A stretch of 10,689 bases of DNA. It comes from Deltaproteobacteria bacterium (GTDB lineage Bacteria; Desulfobacterota; SM23-61). Below are positions 1 through 5,661 of this stretch, piece by piece. Below the pieces are notes generated by a model that saw only the letters and a list, made by a program, of their open reading frames with translations, was not told where the DNA came from and did no database searches. The first letter of the stretch is position 1, and each line of letters begins with the position of its first letter. The stretch lies in the NCBI GenBank assembly GCA_029857975.1, contig JAOUFX010000043.1, positions 1 through 10,689 of the forward strand, given 5' to 3'. The position numbers were made by a program, and so were the translations under genes.

Positions 1-641
1 TCCTGATCATGGAAGAACGGCTGCGTTCTGGACAAGGCTCCTCTCTCCCCCTTCCACCCCCGCAACCGACGCCTCCAGCGAGCCACCCCTCCCTTCCTGC
101 GGAATCCATAACTCTAACCTCCGGGCACCCCCCCACGGAAGAAGAAGAACAAGAACCTCTAACCCTAACGGGAAACGAAGGAGAGACCGGCGCGCCGGCC
201 AAGGAGAATTCCGCAGAGACGCCGGGAGTGTTAGCCGGGGAAATCAATGACCAGTGGAAAGAGTTCGTCCAATTTGCCAAAAAGAAAAAACCACCCCTGG
301 CTTCTCTTTTGGAACATGGCCATCCTTTAACCATGAATGCCGAGCTTCTGGAGATCGGTTATCCGCAAAAATCTTTCTATTTGGAACGCATGCAAGAAGC
401 GGACAACCGCTCTGTTTTGAGCACCTTGTGCGCGGAGTTTTTCCAAAGGAAGATGAAGGTGCACATTTCCGGCATGAATCCCCCGCCCCTATCCCCTAAC
501 CTTTCTGGTAATGGACCCGAGGTAAACCATGGGAGAAAAAACTCCAAGAGAAATCAACAGGAAGAAGCTCTAAACCACCCCCTGGTTAAGGAGGCGCTCA
601 ATATCTTCGGGGGGCGGGTGGTGGAAATCAAACTTTTATAA
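1..641 (+). CDS. dnaX: DNA polymerase III subunit gamma/tau, C-terminal part (5' end outside window)
   Basis: The reading frame is open from the window's left edge (first full codon at 3) to a TAA at 639-641, so this is the 3' portion of a longer gene; the ATG at 9 is internal. DnaX is the ATPase subunit of the clamp loader, which places the sliding clamp on primed DNA and organises the replisome. The ATPase domain is not in view. What is visible is a proline-, serine- and glutamate-rich linker over roughly the first 75 residues. A compact domain follows, starting near the WKEFVQFAKKKKP stretch, and the protein ends with HPLVKEALNIFGGRVVEIK, which I recognise as the usual DnaX tail. Identification rests on that tail plus the downstream ybaB-recR pair, the textbook neighbours of dnaX. 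The stop codon overlaps the AAGGAG ribosome binding site of ybaB. Whether a short gamma form is made by frameshifting cannot be judged, because that region lies upstream. Confidence 0.9.
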   Translation, partial: LIMEERLRSGQGSSLPLPPPQPTPPASHPSLPAESITLTSGHPPTEEEEQEPLTLTGNEGETGAPAKENSAETPGVLAGEINDQWKEFVQFAKKKKPPLASLLEHGHPLTMNAELLEIGYPQKSFYLERMQEADNRSVLSTLCAEFFQRKMKVHISGMNPPPLSPNLSGNGPEVNHGRKNSKRNQQEEALNHPLVKEALNIFGGRVVEIKLL

Positions 642-651
642 GGAGATTACA

Positions 652-966
652 ATGACCAAAGGATTTGGGAATCTGATGCGGCAGGCCCAGCAACTCCAGG
701 CCAAGATGCTCAAGGTGCAAGAGGAGATGGCCACGCGTACGGCCGAGGCCTCGGCCGGTGGAGGGATGGTGACTGCCGTGGCCAACGGTAAGCAGGAGCT
801 GCTATCCATAAAGGTAGAAAAAGAAGTAATCAACCCCGAAGATGTAGAAATGCTCCAGGACTTGATCGTGGCGGCAGTCAACGCGGCCCTAAAAAAAGCT
901 CAAGAGATGGTCGCCGAAGAAATGAAGAAGCTCACCGGCGGGATAAATATCCCGGGCCTAATGTGA
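652..966 (+). CDS. ybaB: YbaB/EbfC family nucleoid-associated protein
   Basis: A 104-residue protein, the normal family length. Family members are small dimeric DNA-binding proteins that coat DNA and affect nucleoid structure; in many bacteria the gene sits between dnaX and recR, as here. Visible hallmarks are the N-terminal MRQAQQLQAKMLKVQEEMA helix, the central EASAGGGMVTAVANGKQE segment (the conserved glycine-rich turn and the start of the sheet), the V-INPEDVEMLQDLI segment and the C-terminal helix ending in MKKLTGGINIPGLM. The start is well supported: AAGGAG at 640-645 lies 6 nt upstream of the ATG. It lies 10 nt after dnaX and 7 nt before recR, so co-transcription is likely. The gene contains an 18-bp perfect palindrome (740-757), but it lies in the conserved coding motif and is probably incidental. 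Confidence 0.96.
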   Translation: MTKGFGNLMRQAQQLQAKMLKVQEEMATRTAEASAGGGMVTAVANGKQELLSIKVEKEVINPEDVEMLQDLIVAAVNAALKKAQEMVAEEMKKLTGGINIPGLM

Positions 967-973
967 GTGAAAA

Positions 974-1576
974 ATGACCATCCAACATGCCCAGCCCATT
1001 TTAAGGTTGATTCAGGAACTGAGCAAACTTCCCGGGGTGGGGGAGAAGACAGCTTTTAGATTGGCCTTGCACATCATGCGGGCTCCTCAGGAAGACGCCG
1101 AAGGTTTGGCGCAGGCCATCCGGCAAGTCAAAGAAAAGATCCGGCTTTGTTCACAGTGCTTTAACCTTACGGACCAAGATCCCTGCCGTACCTGTCAGGA
1201 TCCAAGGAGAAATGGTGAGCTTATATGCGTGGTCAGCGGGCCTGAAGATTTGATCGCCCTGGAAAAAAGCGGCAGCTACCGCGGGCATTACCATGTGCTC
1301 CATGGAGTCCTTTCCCCGTTGGAGGGGGTTGGCCCCAAGGACTTACGGGTTAGCGAGCTTCTCTCCCGTTTACAAGGGGGAAAAGTCAAGGAAGTGATTC
1401 TGGCCACGAATCCATCGGTGGAAGGGGAAGCCACGGCCCAGTACCTTGCCCAGATCATAAAACCTTTAAACATCCGGGTTACCCGCATCGCCCGCGGAGT
1501 CCCTATGGGGGGTGATCTGCAGTATATCGACGAGGTTACCTTGAGCAAATCTCTGGAGAATAGAAGTCCAATATAA
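974..1576 (+). CDS. recR: Recombination mediator protein RecR
   Basis: A 200-residue RecR, the usual length. RecR works with RecO (and RecF) to load RecA onto SSB-coated single-stranded DNA at gaps. Domains in order: a helix-hairpin-helix region (about residues 10-36, with KLPGVGEKTAFRLA), a four-cysteine zinc finger (C59, C62, C71, C74), a Toprim domain (about 82-175, with YRGHYHVLHGVLSPLEGVGP and ATNPSVEGEATAQYL), and a C-terminal tail with GVPMGGDLQYIDEVTLSKSLENR. The ATG at 974 is the only sensible start because an in-frame TGA lies just upstream at 968-970; its ribosome binding site is weak, which fits translational coupling to ybaB 7 nt upstream. Residue 88, at the position of the first Toprim acid, is serine; this position varies in RecR, so I draw no conclusion. 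The last codons and stop form one side of a small hairpin (1567-1582) at the edge of the downstream repeat array. Confidence 0.97.
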   Translation: MTIQHAQPILRLIQELSKLPGVGEKTAFRLALHIMRAPQEDAEGLAQAIRQVKEKIRLCSQCFNLTDQDPCRTCQDPRRNGELICVVSGPEDLIALEKSGSYRGHYHVLHGVLSPLEGVGPKDLRVSELLSRLQGGKVKEVILATNPSVEGEATAQYLAQIIKPLNIRVTRIARGVPMGGDLQYIDEVTLSKSLENRSPI

Positions 1577-1578
1577 AT

Positions 1579-1691
1579 TGGAATGTTGGAAAAATGGAAG
1601 AGGGGAATAATGGGTAGAAAAAACGAAAAACCTTTTGACAGCCTTCTGTTGCTGACCCATCATTCCATCATTCCATTATTCCAATATTCCA
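1579..1691. repeat. Inverted array of degenerate 8-bp tandem repeats between recR and cysS
   Basis: Two 37-nt arms, 1579-1615 and 1655-1691, are reverse complements at 30 of 37 positions without a gap, separated by 39 nt. Each arm is itself a four-unit tandem array with an 8-bp period. The left arm reads GGAATGTT, GGAAAAAT, GGAAGAGG, GGAATAAT, then GGGT. The right arm reads ACCC-, ATCATTCC, ATCATTCC, ATTATTCC, AATATTCC (units from 1659, 1667, 1675, 1683). The best block is the inner 12 nt (1604-1615 with 1655-1666, 11 of 12 paired). The outer edge continues into a perfect 6-bp hairpin, TCCAAT-ATAA-ATTGGA (1567-1582), overlapping the recR stop. As RNA it could form a long imperfect stem; as DNA it could be a MITE-like element or an array of protein-binding sites. 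No ORF is in it and no clear target-site duplication is seen. Confidence 0.75.
1635..1663 (+). promoter_or_regulatory. Possible cysS promoter inside the repeat loop
   Basis: A perfect TTGACA (1635-1640) is followed after 17 nt by CATCAT (1658-1663), which matches the TATAAT consensus at four of six positions. The -35 box lies in the loop between the repeat arms and the -10 box in the inner end of the right arm, so transcription or protein binding at the array could affect it. It would give a leader of about 40 nt for cysS. The -10 is mediocre, so this remains tentative. Confidence 0.3.
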
Positions 1692-1710
1692 GGTCCCTTT
1701 TGAGAAGCTC

Positions 1711-3195
1711 ATGACCCTTCGAATCTATAATTCCCTCACCAAGAGAAAAGAAGAGTTTGTCCCTTTACAAGAGGGGAAAGTGAAGATGTATGTCTGTGGA
1801 GTCACGGTCTACGACCGCTGCCATATCGGCCATACTCGGGCCGCTGTCGTCTTCGACGTCATTTTCCGTTTCCTCCGCTACCGGGGCTATGAGGTGACCT
1901 ACGTGCGCAATTACACGGATGTGGATGACAAGATTATCAAGCGAGCTAACCAGGAGGGATTGTCCTGCCAGGAAATCGCCAAACGTTACATCCAGGAGTA
2001 TGAGGAGGATATGGAGGCTCTGGGCATGGAGCGCCCGACCCATGAGCCCCGGGCCACGGAAAATATCCCCCAGATCATCGCTCTGGTCAAGAAACTTGTG
2101 GAGAAAGGTTTCGCATACAGCGTAGACGGAGATGTCTATTACTCTGTGGAAAAATTTTCCTCTTATGGAAAGCTATCCGGGCGTGACCTGGACGAAATGC
2201 GTGCCGGAGCCCGGGTGGAGGTGGACGAACGGAAAAACAATCCCCTCGATTTTGCTTTGTGGAAATCCAGCAAGCCGGGAGAGCCTGCATGGGATAGCCC
2301 TTGGGGCCAAGGACGCCCGGGGTGGCATATCGAATGCTCGGCGATGAGCCAGCGTTATTTAGGCGAGAGCTTTGATATCCATGGGGGAGGCAAAGACCTG
2401 ATTTTCCCCCACCACGAGAACGAGATTGCCCAGTCGGAGGCCGCAACCGGGAAACCCTTCGTACGTTTCTGGGTTCATAACGGATTCGTGAATATCGACC
2501 GCGAAAAAATGTCCAAGTCCTTGGGCAACATTCTGGCCATTCGGGATTTACTCCAGGACCATCATCCTGAAGTCTTACGCCTCTTTCTTCTTTCCAACCA
2601 TTACCGCAGCCCGGTGGATTTCTCCTGGCAGAACCTGACCGAGGCCAGAGCCAGTCTTGACCGATTTTACTACGCTCTGCAGGAAATCGAATACTTTTTG
2701 ACCCAGAAAGGGGAGAGTAGGCCGGCAACAACCCCGGAGCCCCCCAAGGGAGCGGCCCGGGAACTTGGTGAGAAAATCTCCTACGCCAAGGGAAAGTTTT
2801 TAGAGGCCTTGGAGGACGACTTCAACACAGCTTTGGCCCTGGGTTATCTCCATGATCTCAACCGGACTTTAAACCGGGCCCTAGGGGAAAAAACTTTCCG
2901 CCAAGCCCCAGCAGCAGCAGCGCTCCTGGCCGAAGGAAAGAATTTCTTGTTAGAGAGCGGCAAGGTTTTGGGCCTCTTCCAGATGGCTCCGGTTGATTAT
3001 TTCGCCAGTCAACGGAGGAAATTTCTGAAATCCAAGGGTCTCCGCGAAGAGGAAATAATCGAGCTGATCGCTAAAAGGGTGGCCGCTCGCCAAGCGAAAG
3101 ACTGGGCTTTAGCGGACGAGATCCGCGCCCGGGCCGGAGATTTGGGGATCATCCTGGAAGACGGACCGAAAGGAACCAGCTGGAAGCCATTGTAA
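1711..3195 (+). CDS. cysS: Cysteinyl-tRNA synthetase
   Basis: A 494-residue class I aminoacyl-tRNA synthetase that activates cysteine with ATP and transfers it to tRNA-Cys in the cytoplasm; slightly longer than the roughly 460 residues typical of the family. The HIGH signature is intact at 38-41 (CHIGHTRA) and the KMSKS loop at 266-270. The zinc that selects cysteine should be bound by C29, C209 (WHIECSAMS), H234 and E238 (FPHHENE); their spacing is what the family shows. The catalytic Rossmann fold covers roughly 20-300, followed by the helical anticodon-stem domain and a C-terminal region with [27 protein letters not shown], a standard ending. The start at 1711 has a modest ribosome binding site (GAGAAG at 1702-1707). 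It is separated from recR by 134 nt of repeat-rich sequence, so it is probably its own transcription unit. The extra length comes from a Pro/Ala-containing insertion near residues 335-350. Confidence 0.98.
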   Translation: MTLRIYNSLTKRKEEFVPLQEGKVKMYVCGVTVYDRCHIGHTRAAVVFDVIFRFLRYRGYEVTYVRNYTDVDDKIIKRANQEGLSCQEIAKRYIQEYEEDMEALGMERPTHEPRATENIPQIIALVKKLVEKGFAYSVDGDVYYSVEKFSSYGKLSGRDLDEMRAGARVEVDERKNNPLDFALWKSSKPGEPAWDSPWGQGRPGWHIECSAMSQRYLGESFDIHGGGKDLIFPHHENEIAQSEAATGKPFVRFWVHNGFVNIDREKMSKSLGNILAIRDLLQDHHPEVLRLFLLSNHYRSPVDFSWQNLTEARASLDRFYYALQEIEYFLTQKGESRPATTPEPPKGAARELGEKISYAKGKFLEALEDDFNTALALGYLHDLNRTLNRALGEKTFRQAPAAAALLAEGKNFLLESGKVLGLFQMAPVDYFASQRRKFLKSKGLREEEIIELIAKRVAARQAKDWALADEIRARAGDLGIILEDGPKGTSWKPL

Positions 3196-3245
3196 ATCGT
3201 GGGAAGTCAGGGTTCTTTTCCCTCCTTACTTTTTCCAATCTTTGG

Positions 3246-3261
3246 GTGTATAATTATGGAA
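3246..3261 (+). promoter_or_regulatory. Perfect -10 box just ahead of the zinc-ribbon gene
   Basis: TATAAT occurs at 3249-3254, directly preceded by TG. Transcription from such a box would be expected about 7 nt downstream, near the ATG at 3261, which would give a leaderless or nearly leaderless message; no ribosome binding site is visible upstream of that ATG. The -35 region (around 3226-3231, TTACTT) is poor. A weak GGGAA/TTCCC hairpin (3201-3205 with 3218-3222) lies between the cysS stop and this box, but it lacks a proper T-tract and I do not call it a terminator. Confidence 0.35.
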
Positions 3262-3557
3262 TGGCATTTTGTTACTCATGCGGGAAGGCGTTTGACCTGG
3301 AGGGAAAGGTTGGCAGGCAAGATATTTGCCCCCACTGCCGGAGTGATTTGCACTGCTGTCTGAATTGCAGCCTATATGATGAATATGCCCAGAATCACTG
3401 CCGGGAATCCTCGGCAGAATGGGTAATCGACCGGGAGAAAAACAACTTTTGCGAGTTTTTCACTTTTCAGGAATTCGAGGCCGCCAGTGGAAAAATTCGC
3501 CAACTGGAGGAGGCCCGAGCCAAACTTGAGGCTCTCTTCAAGAAAAAAACGCCTTAA
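3261..3557 (+). CDS. Small cysteine-rich zinc-ribbon protein of unknown function
   Basis: 98 residues from the ATG at 3261; a GTG at 3246 would add MYNYG. I prefer 3261 because the zinc ribbon normally starts within a few residues of the N-terminus (MAFCYSCGK) and because 3249-3254 is a perfect -10 box. Nine cysteines are visible: C4-x2-C7 and C23-x2-C26 form a standard two-knuckle zinc ribbon. A second cluster follows (C32, C33, C36, then C47 and C64) within LHCCLNCSLYDEY, NHCRESSAEWV and KNNFCEFF. The last 30 residues are a charged helix, possibly coiled coil (IRQLEEARAKLEALFKK). I have an impression of similar unnamed proteins next to housekeeping genes in deltaproteobacterial genomes, but know no function. 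It ends 15 nt before the proposed hflX start, and the TAA overlaps the hflX Shine-Dalgarno, so the two are likely co-translated. Nucleic-acid or ribosome binding is a guess from the fold and context only. Confidence 0.85.
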   Translation: MAFCYSCGKAFDLEGKVGRQDICPHCRSDLHCCLNCSLYDEYAQNHCRESSAEWVIDREKNNFCEFFTFQEFEAASGKIRQLEEARAKLEALFKKKTP

Positions 3558-3575
3558 AGGAGGTCAACGAAGATC
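3556..3575 (+). promoter_or_regulatory. Strong Shine-Dalgarno pointing to an ATC start for hflX
   Basis: AAAGGAGGT at 3556-3564 is an almost perfect complement to the 16S rRNA 3' end. The only codon of start type at normal spacing (9 nt after GGAGG) in the hflX frame is ATC at 3573-3575. ACG at 3567 is too close, ATT at 3582 and GTG at 3594 are too far. No ATG, GTG or TTG lies in the hflX frame between the site and 3594. Confidence 0.6.
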
Positions 3576-5279
3576 CAAAAGATTTTTGGGAATGTGTTAG
3601 GGCTGAAGCCTTCCCAGAGCAAGAAAATTTTATCCCTGTATCACCGGAGAGTACCTCCTCAGCGGGTGGTTACTCCTGAACTCGCCCGAACCCTCTCTGA
3701 ACTATCCTGGGACATCCAACGACAAATAGCTATTTTACTGGACCGCGGAGGCAATGTAAGATATGTGGTCGTCGGCGGCCTTTTCGGTATATGGATCCCT
3801 GATCTTTCCGATTACCGCATCGGCAGCGGCCCCCGCCTTCGGGGACTGCGCTGCTTGCATACCCACCTGAGGGGAGAACCCTTGACCCACGACGATTTCA
3901 CTGACTTGGCTCTCCTGCGCTTGGACATGATGGCTTCCATCGAAGTCCTAGACCACGGACTGCCCGGAAAGATCTCCATGGCCAACCTGATTCCCTTTAA
4001 TGAAAAAGGAGAAAATTGGCGCTGCTGGGAACCCCTCCCGGTTGCCAACTTAGAAGTGAACTGCCGACATTTAATCCAGTCCCTGGAGGATGAATTTGCC
4101 AGAATCCAGAAAGGGCGCAAATCCGGGGACGACCGCGACCGCGCCATTTTGGTTCATGCCTCTTCGGCACCCAAGTCTTGCATTGAGGATTCCCTAAACG
4201 AACTTTCTGATCTGGCAGATTCGGCGGGCGCGGTGGTCCTGGATAAGATCAGCCAGCGGCGCCATCATTTCCATCCCCGGCATCTCATGGGCCGGGAAAA
4301 GTTGATGGACCTGGCGATCCGGGCTTTTCAGCGCGGGGCGGATCTCCTGATTTTCGACCAAGAGCTAAATCCCAGCCAGATGCGCTCTATCGCGGATCTC
4401 ACGGACCTCAGGGTCATTGACCGTACCCAACTGATCCTGGACATTTTCGCTCAACGCGCTCATTCCCGGGAAGGGAAGCTGAAGGTTGAACTGGCCCAGA
4501 TGAAGTATCTGCTGCCCCGGTTGACCACGAAAGACAGCGGACTTTCCCGGTTGACCGGTGGCATCGGGGGGCGCGGGCCAGGTGAGACCAAACTGGAGAT
4601 CGACCGCCGCAAGGTGCGCGACCGCATCCATCAGTTGAGCCGGGAGATCGAGGAAGTCAATCGCAACCGCAAGCTGCGGCGGAGTCTCCGGCAGAAGAAT
4701 CAGATACCGGTGATATCCCTCATCGGGTATACCAACGCAGGAAAATCCACTTTGCTGAACGGACTGACCAAAAGCCGGGTGCATGTGGAGAATAAACTCT
4801 TTGCGACCTTAGACCCCACCAGTCGGCGGCTGCGCTTCCCTCGCGAAAGAAACATCCTCATCACGGATACGGTTGGTTTCCTGCGCAACCTGCCCCAAGA
4901 CCTGCTGGAAGCATTTCGAGCAACGCTGGAGGAATCCAAGGAAGCCGACCTGCTTCTGCACGTGATCGACCTCAGCCACCCGCGGTTTGAAGAACAGATG
5001 GAGGCCGTGGAAAAAATTTTGGAAGAACTGGAACTAACCCGCATCCCTTTGCTCAGGGTTTTCAACAAGGCGGACAAGGTAGATCCGGTAACAGCCAACC
5101 GCCTCGGCCAGGCCTTCGGCGCGGTATGCATTTCGGCCTTGGATCCGGGAACATTCCCCCCCTTGCTGGAGAAAGTCGAGGCACAACTTTCCCTTTCCTC
5201 AACCAGCCTTTCCGATCAACCTGAAACAGCCTGTCATCCTCCCATGGAGACCCAGGTTCTCTCCCGAGGGGCCGTCTGA
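3573..5279 (+). CDS. hflX: GTPase HflX (long form), probable ATC start
   Basis: HflX is an Obg-HflX superfamily GTPase that binds 50S subunits and splits stalled or hibernating 70S ribosomes. Numbering from the ATC at 3573 gives 568 residues, longer than the 426 of E. coli. The extra N-terminal domain (about 1-190) contains LRGLRCLHTHLRGEPLTHDDFTDLALLRLD, seen in long-form HflX. The HflX-specific domain follows (about 200-375, with HLMGREKL, DQELNPSQMR, DRTQLILDIFAQRAHSREGK and GGIGGRGPGE), then the G domain: G1 GYTNAGKS at 385-392, G2 in FATLDPTSRR, G3 DTVGF at 432-436, G4 NKAD at 498-501, G5 SAL. Start choice: the first standard start is GTG at 3594, but AAGGAGGT (3557-3564) lies 30 nt away from it and only 9 nt from an in-frame ATC at 3573. 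The codons between (QKIFGN) also match the conserved KIxGNxxGLK N-terminus. A standard gene caller would give 3594. The gene precedes fmdB by 33 nt. Confidence 0.93.
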   Translation: MQKIFGNVLGLKPSQSKKILSLYHRRVPPQRVVTPELARTLSELSWDIQRQIAILLDRGGNVRYVVVGGLFGIWIPDLSDYRIGSGPRLRGLRCLHTHLRGEPLTHDDFTDLALLRLDMMASIEVLDHGLPGKISMANLIPFNEKGENWRCWEPLPVANLEVNCRHLIQSLEDEFARIQKGRKSGDDRDRAILVHASSAPKSCIEDSLNELSDLADSAGAVVLDKISQRRHHFHPRHLMGREKLMDLAIRAFQRGADLLIFDQELNPSQMRSIADLTDLRVIDRTQLILDIFAQRAHSREGKLKVELAQMKYLLPRLTTKDSGLSRLTGGIGGRGPGETKLEIDRRKVRDRIHQLSREIEEVNRNRKLRRSLRQKNQIPVISLIGYTNAGKSTLLNGLTKSRVHVENKLFATLDPTSRRLRFPRERNILITDTVGFLRNLPQDLLEAFRATLEESKEADLLLHVIDLSHPRFEEQMEAVEKILEELELTRIPLLRVFNKADKVDPVTANRLGQAFGAVCISALDPGTFPPLLEKVEAQLSLSSTSLSDQPETACHPPMETQVLSRGAV

Positions 5280-5312
5280 AAAATCCATTTTGGAAAAGGG
5301 GGGTTCAAAATC

Positions 5313-5648
5313 ATGCCTATCTATGAATATGAAGCAACTTCTCCAGGAAGGAGATGTAAAAAATGTGCGGCAACTTTTGAAGTCCTCCAACGCCTTTCCG
5401 ACCCCCCCCTCAACTCCTGTCCCATATGTGGCCAGGGCATAAAACGGAAAATTTCCCGATCCCGGGTGATTCTACCGGGCTCGGCCAGAGGCAGTAATGA
5501 AGTAGAACAGAAAGTGGCTGAATATGAAAGGCAGGGCATGTACAGCCACGCTGCCGAACTGGCGGACAAAGAAAGCGAAAAACCCGAGAAAACTTATCTC
5601 AAAGAGCGGGCCATGGATGACTATAGAAAAGCCGGCTACGAATTCTGA
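5313..5648 (+). CDS. FmdB-family zinc-ribbon protein
   Basis: A 111-residue protein starting MPIYEYE, the signature opening of the FmdB/CxxC_CxxC_SSSS family. Two knuckles are visible, C15-x2-C18 (RRCKKCAATFEVLQ) and C37-x2-C40 (NSCPICGQ), followed by the basic stretch IKRKISRSRVIL. In the common form the first CxxC comes directly after YEY; here about seven residues (ATSPGRR) push it further in, a variant I associate with deltaproteobacteria. The C-terminal half is charged and probably helical (EVEQKVAEYERQGMYSHAAELADK, then LKERAMDDYRKAGYEF). The name comes from a proposed regulator of formamidase or methylotrophy genes, but the biochemical role of most family members is unknown and I assign none. 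AAAGGGGGG (5295-5303) lies 9 nt before the ATG. Gaps of 33 nt from hflX and 13 nt to rnr place it in the same operon. Confidence 0.9.
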   Translation: MPIYEYEATSPGRRCKKCAATFEVLQRLSDPPLNSCPICGQGIKRKISRSRVILPGSARGSNEVEQKVAEYERQGMYSHAAELADKESEKPEKTYLKERAMDDYRKAGYEF

Positions 5649-5661
5649 GGAAAGGATACCC

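Noticed and set aside
740..757. Perfect 18-bp palindrome (CGGCCGAGG/CCTCGGCCG) inside ybaB
   Set aside because: It encodes the conserved EASAGG motif of the family in GC-rich codons, so protein constraint explains it adequately.
1235..1237. Ser at residue 88 of RecR where many homologues have the Toprim Glu
   Set aside because: This position also varies in other RecR proteins as I recall them (Gln in Bacillus subtilis), and the rest of the domain is intact.
2087..2731. 214-codon open frame on the minus strand within cysS
   Set aside because: It lies fully antisense to conserved catalytic parts of cysS, shows no recognisable family and has low-complexity, arginine/proline-rich composition typical of antisense frames.
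5524..5661. Longer reading of rnr starting inside fmdB
   Set aside because: The extra 46 residues are the out-of-frame shadow of fmdB; TTG 5662 has the ribosome binding site and fits the family N-terminus.
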